Source of the DNA: Winogradskyella sp.
GTDB lineage: Bacteria; Bacteroidota; Bacteroidia; Flavobacteriales; Flavobacteriaceae
Length of the DNA: 36,004 nt
Reading direction: 5' to 3'
NCBI RefSeq assembly: GCF_016744625.1
Contig: NZ_JADGDZ010000027.1
Span: 1 to 36,004, forward strand
Made by a program: the position numbers and the translations under genes. This document shows, one piece after another, positions 32,097 to 36,004 of the stretch. The notes beneath the pieces are model-generated. The model worked only from the letters and a program-made list of their open reading frames with translations, did not search any database and had not been told where the DNA came from. Each line of letters opens with the position of its first letter. Position 1 is the first letter of the stretch.

Positions 32097-33356
32097 TTAA
32101 AAATATTGTCCAATTCCAAAAACCAATCCTTGGGTAGCATCTGGTGTAATTCCTATTCCATAATCGATTCTAAAAATAGCATTGAAGATTTTTTTATGAA
32201 TAAATCGTAGCCCTAAACCTGGATAGACACGTATATTTTGAGAATCACTAAAATCACCAAAATCACCAGCAGGATTTCTCCAACTTCCTGCATCTATAAA
32301 TGCATTACCTTGTAAAGAAAACCATCCCTTTTCATAGAGTGTGTATCGATATTCTGTATTTAACACTATTGCAGCTGTACCTCTATCAATTGTATTACCA
32401 ACACCTCTAATATTTAAATTATTATCTACTGAGAAAGGCGCAAATGGTGTATCGTTATTAGTAGCAATACCCAAACGCAATCTGCTTGCCCAATTGCCTT
32501 TGGCACCGAAACGTTTAAAGTATTGAAAATCATTCCAACCGATTAAAAATTCTGGTAACGAATTGTCTCTTGTTGTAACATACTGAAAATTAAAAATGCT
32601 TCTAAAACCTTCTATATATTGGTAATCGTAGTTAAGATTATTGTATTCGTAAATTAGTTTATATAATAATTTATGTACTCTTAAAGCTTGTGGAATATTA
32701 GGATTGGTCGCACCAAATTTATATTCGTAATCTTCGGTAAAGTAATTGATCCCAAACTCAAATCGGTTTGTAAAATTAAGTTGATATAAACCTAAGAATT
32801 CGAAAGACTCGTTATTGTATTTGTAATTCGCTGTTGTTCCATCAAAAAACACAGGTTCTTGCGTTGTTAAATCTTGGTAATTGAGAGCCAAACCTAGAGA
32901 TCTACTAAACAAATAAGGAGCTCTAAAATTTACAGCATAAGAGCTATAAATATCCTTTTGAAAAAAACCACCAAAGGTTATATTTTGACCAAGTAAATTA
33001 AATTCATATAAACCTAAACGATAGGCAAATTCATCATCATTAGTAGTATAAACATTTGCGGAAGGAATAATGGTGAAATTCTCTTCGATATTATAAAAGA
33101 CATTATACTCATTAGGTTTTTCAGCCGGAAACACTTGATAATAAGCATGAGCTATAGAGGGCAATCGTTTGAGAAGTTTAATATCTTCTTCTATTACTGT
33201 AGAATCTAGTTTAACTCCAGGTTTAATATTAGATATCTTTTGAACAAAGGAAGTCTTCAATTTTTTATTGCCTTGCACTTTAAGGTCTGCTATTTTATAA
33301 TTTTGAGCACTAACAAATGTGGTAAACAAAAAAATTAAAAGTGTTAGATGTTTCAT
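32097..33356 (-). CDS. Omp85-like (BamA/TamA family) outer-membrane protein
   Basis: A 419-residue outer-membrane protein from ATG 33356. The open frame extends 12 codons further (33392), but the signal peptide (KHLTLLIFLF...VSAQ) starts at 33356. After the signal comes one POTRA-like unit (YKIADLKVQGNKKL, then about 45 residues), then a long aromatic-rich beta-barrel ending in FGIGQYF with a terminal Phe. It is shorter than BamA, with a single POTRA, so it is a specialised member rather than the essential assembly factor. Its cargo or ligand is unknown. It lies between metallophosphoesterase and GH113-like genes on the same strand. Confidence 0.78.
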   Translation of the reverse strand: MKHLTLLIFLFTTFVSAQNYKIADLKVQGNKKLKTSFVQKISNIKPGVKLDSTVIEEDIKLLKRLPSIAHAYYQVFPAEKPNEYNVFYNIEENFTIIPSANVYTTNDDEFAYRLGLYEFNLLGQNITFGGFFQKDIYSSYAVNFRAPYLFSRSLGLALNYQDLTTQEPVFFDGTTANYKYNNESFEFLGLYQLNFTNRFEFGINYFTEDYEYKFGATNPNIPQALRVHKLLYKLIYEYNNLNYDYQYIEGFRSIFNFQYVTTRDNSLPEFLIGWNDFQYFKRFGAKGNWASRLRLGIATNNDTPFAPFSVDNNLNIRGVGNTIDRGTAAIVLNTEYRYTLYEKGWFSLQGNAFIDAGSWRNPAGDFGDFSDSQNIRVYPGLGLRFIHKKIFNAIFRIDYGIGITPDATQGLVFGIGQYF

Positions 33357-33411
33357 GTGATGGTAATTATTACACTTGGTCGCTAACATCATTTATCCTT
33401 ACTAAATAGTT

Positions 33412-34416
33412 TTAGTTTTCTGATTTGTAATAATCTTTAATAACGTTTTCTACTGGCTTATTTTGTGGTGTAAACATTGGGTTATCTTCTCCTCCAACAT
33501 TATCGTAGTCATGAAACCACTTCCAAACAAAACCTCCTGCAAACCATTCTTCGTTCCAAAAAGTTTCATATAAGGCTTTTGTTGTGTTCACTTGGGCATC
33601 TAAGTTTACATCTTTCATGCTTCGAGACGATACCCAAGGTTCCTTACCAGAATAGTCTACACTTCTGTATCCATACTCAGTAAACAAAACAGGCAAATTA
33701 TGTTTTAATGCTAATTCTTGCACAATAGGTTTATGTGTTTTCCAGCCTTTTAAACAATCCTCTAACGTCGGTGTTTTGTTATCACTAACTGGGAAATAAG
33801 CATCCACTCCAATAAAATCGAGCTGATTCCAAAAAGGTGTACGTTTAAATTCGTCCCAATTGGCAGCATAAGTTAATTTACCTTTATAGATAGATTTAAC
33901 TTTTGTAATTAAACCAGTCCAATAATCTGGGCGGTTTTTAATAAAATTTTCAAGTTCAGTACCTATACATAAAATTTCAGCATTGACTTCTTGTGCTAAT
34001 TCAGCATATTCTAAAATAAAACTGGTATATGACTTTTCTAAGAGTTTCCAATTTTCTTCTGTTGCCATTTCAATAAGTCCAGTAAACTCACCTCTCCAAA
34101 CCCAGATTTGAGGTTTCAGCATTACTTTTATGTTCTTCTTGCGAAGTTCTTCAATATATTGCTTTGCTCCTGCTCTGGTTTCACCAAACCATTGTCTCTT
34201 TGTGTTATGTACAATTTCTGGATGACCCAGGTTTTTCACAAAACCAAAAGGCATAATGGCAGCATAATTAGCATTGACATTAACTACAGGTTGTACATTT
34301 TTTTCATCAATAGTCTCACCTGAAGCAACAAAACTAACACCATTTATTTTTTCTTGTTGGCCACTACAAGCAAACAAAGCTGTTAATAAAAGGTAAAATA
34401 TTAGACGCTTAAACAT
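33412..34416 (-). CDS. GH113-like glycoside hydrolase lipoprotein
   Basis: A 334-residue lipoprotein from ATG 34416; an ATG six codons upstream (34434) is also in frame but lengthens the signal peptide oddly. The lipid Cys17 follows LTALFA. The rest looks like a TIM-barrel glycosidase: KPQIWVWRGEF, CIGTELENF (Glu154/Glu156 region), IGVDAYFPV, FTEYGYRS (Glu247) and FVWKWFHDYD. Glutamates at the ends of strands 4 and 7 suit a retaining clan-A enzyme, and the pattern resembles GH113 (beta-mannanase-type). It would act in the periplasm or at the surface. Substrate unproven. Confidence 0.68.
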   Translation of the reverse strand: MFKRLIFYLLLTALFACSGQQEKINGVSFVASGETIDEKNVQPVVNVNANYAAIMPFGFVKNLGHPEIVHNTKRQWFGETRAGAKQYIEELRKKNIKVMLKPQIWVWRGEFTGLIEMATEENWKLLEKSYTSFILEYAELAQEVNAEILCIGTELENFIKNRPDYWTGLITKVKSIYKGKLTYAANWDEFKRTPFWNQLDFIGVDAYFPVSDNKTPTLEDCLKGWKTHKPIVQELALKHNLPVLFTEYGYRSVDYSGKEPWVSSRSMKDVNLDAQVNTTKALYETFWNEEWFAGGFVWKWFHDYDNVGGEDNPMFTPQNKPVENVIKDYYKSEN

Positions 34417-34450
34417 TAGAATTGATTTAAGCATCTAATTTAAATAATTC

Positions 34451-35320
34451 TTAAAACAATGCTCTTAAACCTATATTAAATGTTTGTCCTAAACCTGTAT
34501 TATTACCTCTAATAAAGTTAGTGTAAAGTGTTTCTATATTTAAAACTTTAGTCAATTGGTATTTAAAACCTCCACCTAAAGCTGTGAAATCTTGAGCGAA
34601 ATCATTACCAGTATCTATTCGCTGCGAATGTTGAGCTAACGCTAAAACAGTAAATTTATCACTTGGGAAATAGCTTAAAAATACACCTGGAGTTAAGTTA
34701 AGACTATTGTTAGCAAAACTATCTTCTTTCTTACCAAAGTTATATTCTGTATTTAACTCTGTAAATAATTGCCAATCTCCACTTGGAAATGTGTAATCGT
34801 AGAAAAACCTATTCTGAAAAATAAATCCTTTCTGATCTAAAAATACTCCATCTTCAGATTCATTATCCACTAAAGGAATATGAAAAGCCGTCTGTATTGT
34901 AAAATTAGACACATTTTTAAACGGATTAAACTTTACAGCTGGTGCAAAAGACGTAAACCCAGAACGTGCAGTACCAGTTTCACCATCAAAAGAAAATACA
35001 TCTAAGGCACCTCTATCATTAACCACATTAGATCTAAATTCTAAAAGTAATCCAACATTAAACTTACTAGTTTCAGATACTCCTGTAAAAATATCTATAG
35101 TCGATGTGAAAAAGGTTTGTCTTGGTTCTTTACCATTACTAAATGTACTTTCCGTTTGAGTATATAGGTTATTAAACCATTTAATATCCCATTGCCCTTT
35201 GTCTAACAATTTTGAAGGTGTATACTCTTGTATGACACTTTTTTGTGAATCTTCATCCTCTTGTGAGAAACCTAAAAATGAGATCATTACTGCTATTAAT
35301 ACTATATTTAACTTTTTCAT
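34451..35320 (-). CDS. Small outer-membrane beta-barrel protein, unknown function
   Basis: A 289-residue exported protein. The signal peptide is about residues 1-19 (hydrophobic core then GFSQ). The mature part has alternating hydrophobic and aromatic strands with glycine turns and a terminal Phe (GLRALF), as expected for an outer-membrane barrel. The stretch FAPAVKFNPFKN and the ending FNIGLRALF suit a transporter-like OMP. I cannot name a family. It lies 34 bp before the GH113-like lipoprotein gene and 46 bp after the DUF547 gene on the same strand, so they may share a transcript. Confidence 0.72.
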   Translation of the reverse strand: MKKLNIVLIAVMISFLGFSQEDEDSQKSVIQEYTPSKLLDKGQWDIKWFNNLYTQTESTFSNGKEPRQTFFTSTIDIFTGVSETSKFNVGLLLEFRSNVVNDRGALDVFSFDGETGTARSGFTSFAPAVKFNPFKNVSNFTIQTAFHIPLVDNESEDGVFLDQKGFIFQNRFFYDYTFPSGDWQLFTELNTEYNFGKKEDSFANNSLNLTPGVFLSYFPSDKFTVLALAQHSQRIDTGNDFAQDFTALGGGFKYQLTKVLNIETLYTNFIRGNNTGLGQTFNIGLRALF

Positions 35321-35340
35321 TGCTTTTTTATTTGATTGTT

Positions 35341-35379
35341 TGTTCTATTTTATAGTTTGTTCTATTTTATAGTTTGTTT
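35341..35379. repeat. 17-bp direct tandem repeat at a gene end
   Basis: TGTTCTATTTTATAGTT occurs at 35341-35357 and again, identically, at 35358-35374, followed by the start of a third copy (TGTTT, to 35379). The second copy spans the stop codon and last codons of the minus-strand DUF547 gene (stop at 35367-35369). It looks like a recent local duplication. Confidence 0.75.
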
Positions 35380-36004
35380 AAACTCCAGTTGTAGGTAAAG
35401 TAGCTGAGTTTAAAATTTTTTAATATTTTTTCTGTTCTGTATCTGTTTATAAAGTCAATTTCAGTGATTCCATCCATGGTAAAATCTTCCTTATACCATT
35501 TCATAATTTCAGAAACTTCAACTTTTTTATTTTTTGAATTTACTTTTAAAAAACTACCATTTAAGGCTATTTTAGTTTGAGTCTCTAATTGAATTTCTAA
35601 AGTATCTGGCAAATACGCCTTACTAATTAAAGGAGGGCAACCAACTGCACCACAAACCAAAACAAAATGAAAGCGTGCATCTTTAAATTTAGCTCTAAGC
35701 AAATCATTTTCAATACCATTAAGTGTCACTTTTTCACCACCTAAACTATAAGTCGTCTTATCAAAAAAACCTTTATTGTCTAGAGGAGACTTTATAGGAT
35801 AGTTATCTATTATTCCCTTTATAACACTAATATTATAAGCGTTAATCCAAAAGGCTTGATAGTTTTTATCATCTAAAACTTTAACTGAAACACCTTCTGC
35901 AATTTCTAAAAGTTCATCTAAAGTAGATTGATCTTTATTTATGTCTGAATAAGCTACTTTACCATTCTTAACATGTTCTCCTAAAAAGGTATTTGTTTTA
36001 GACA
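35367..36004 (-). CDS. DUF547 protein, 5' end beyond the window
   Basis: The frame stays open from the stop at 35367 to the window end: 212 complete codons without a start, so the gene is partial. A GTG at 35729 could be mistaken for a start but is a valine inside the domain (GGEKVTLNGIEN). Reading upstream of it gives more DUF547 sequence, including the conserved FWINAYNISVIKG. Further on are FVLVCGAVGCPP (the two-Cys motif), MKWYKEDF and the ending YNWSLNKL. It is a paralogue of the DUF547 lipoprotein at 29757. Any signal peptide lies outside the window. Function unknown. Confidence 0.85.
   Translation of the reverse strand, partial: SKTNTFLGEHVKNGKVAYSDINKDQSTLDELLEIAEGVSVKVLDDKNYQAFWINAYNISVIKGIIDNYPIKSPLDNKGFFDKTTYSLGGEKVTLNGIENDLLRAKFKDARFHFVLVCGAVGCPPLISKAYLPDTLEIQLETQTKIALNGSFLKVNSKNKKVEVSEIMKWYKEDFTMDGITEIDFINRYRTEKILKNFKLSYFTYNWSLNKL

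Noticed and set aside
35367..35729. Short complete 120-residue gene starting at GTG 35729
   Set aside because: The frame continues open upstream to the window end and encodes the rest of the DUF547 domain, so this is a partial larger gene.

Overview
This is a low-GC, gene-dense window that looks like the chromosome of a Bacteroidota member, most probably a marine-type flavobacterium (Flavobacteriaceae). The reasons are: A-rich translation starts without Shine-Dalgarno sequences, lipoproteins with short Bacteroidota-type signal peptides, candidate TAnnTTTG-type -7 promoter elements, palindromic intergenic repeats of the kind common in flavobacteria, and gene families typical of that group. The genus is inference; no rRNA or marker gene is present. 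No tRNA, rRNA, CRISPR array, insertion sequence or phage gene was seen, and no gene-free stretch exceeds 300 bp.

Region 1 (89-9545) is a hydroxyproline and prolyl-peptide catabolic locus. A plus-strand operon encodes a DHDPS-family deaminase, 2-oxoglutarate semialdehyde dehydrogenase, 4-hydroxyproline 2-epimerase (two catalytic Cys), a DadA-like FAD oxidase and an Xaa-Pro aminopeptidase. Together these convert trans-4-hydroxy-L-proline to 2-oxoglutarate. A convergent minus-strand operon encodes an S37-type prolyl aminopeptidase lipoprotein, an ornithine-cyclodeaminase-family pyrroline-2-carboxylate reductase and a Cys/Thr proline-racemase homologue (trans-3-hydroxyproline dehydratase). This converts trans-3-hydroxyproline to proline. 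The whole set fits use of collagen-like peptides.

Region 2 (9788-21557) is a nearly complete purine degradation pathway on the plus strand: guanine deaminase, xanthine dehydrogenase small and large subunits, a GNAT acetyltransferase, allantoinase, allantoicase, membrane-bound cytochrome-linked urate oxidase (PuuD), an orphan lipoprotein, an OHCU decarboxylase-HIU hydrolase fusion and a CitE/HpcH-like aldolase-fold protein of unknown role. No ureidoglycolate lyase or urease is visible. The Moco-handling factor XdhC is encoded convergently (23124-23903) with an unknown membrane protein and a small P-loop NTPase.

Region 3 (24095-31296) is an arsenosugar biosynthesis locus: an AhpD-like CxxC protein, the radical SAM enzyme ArsS, a periplasmic rhodanese, a DUF2064-type glycosyltransferase, a purine nucleoside phosphorylase with an Asn-to-Asp change at the base-specificity position, ArsM, then (after a strong terminator) a PiT phosphate transporter, a DUF547 lipoprotein and a second glycosyltransferase.

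Region 4 (31300-36004) is a minus-strand run of less clearly linked genes: metallophosphoesterase, an Omp85-like outer-membrane protein, a GH113-like lipoprotein, a small outer-membrane beta-barrel protein and a DUF547 protein cut by the window end.

The least explained items are the CitE-like protein closing the purine operon, the XdhC-membrane protein-NTPase module, the orphan lipoprotein between puuD and the fusion gene, and the DUF547 and PiT genes inside the arsenosugar locus.
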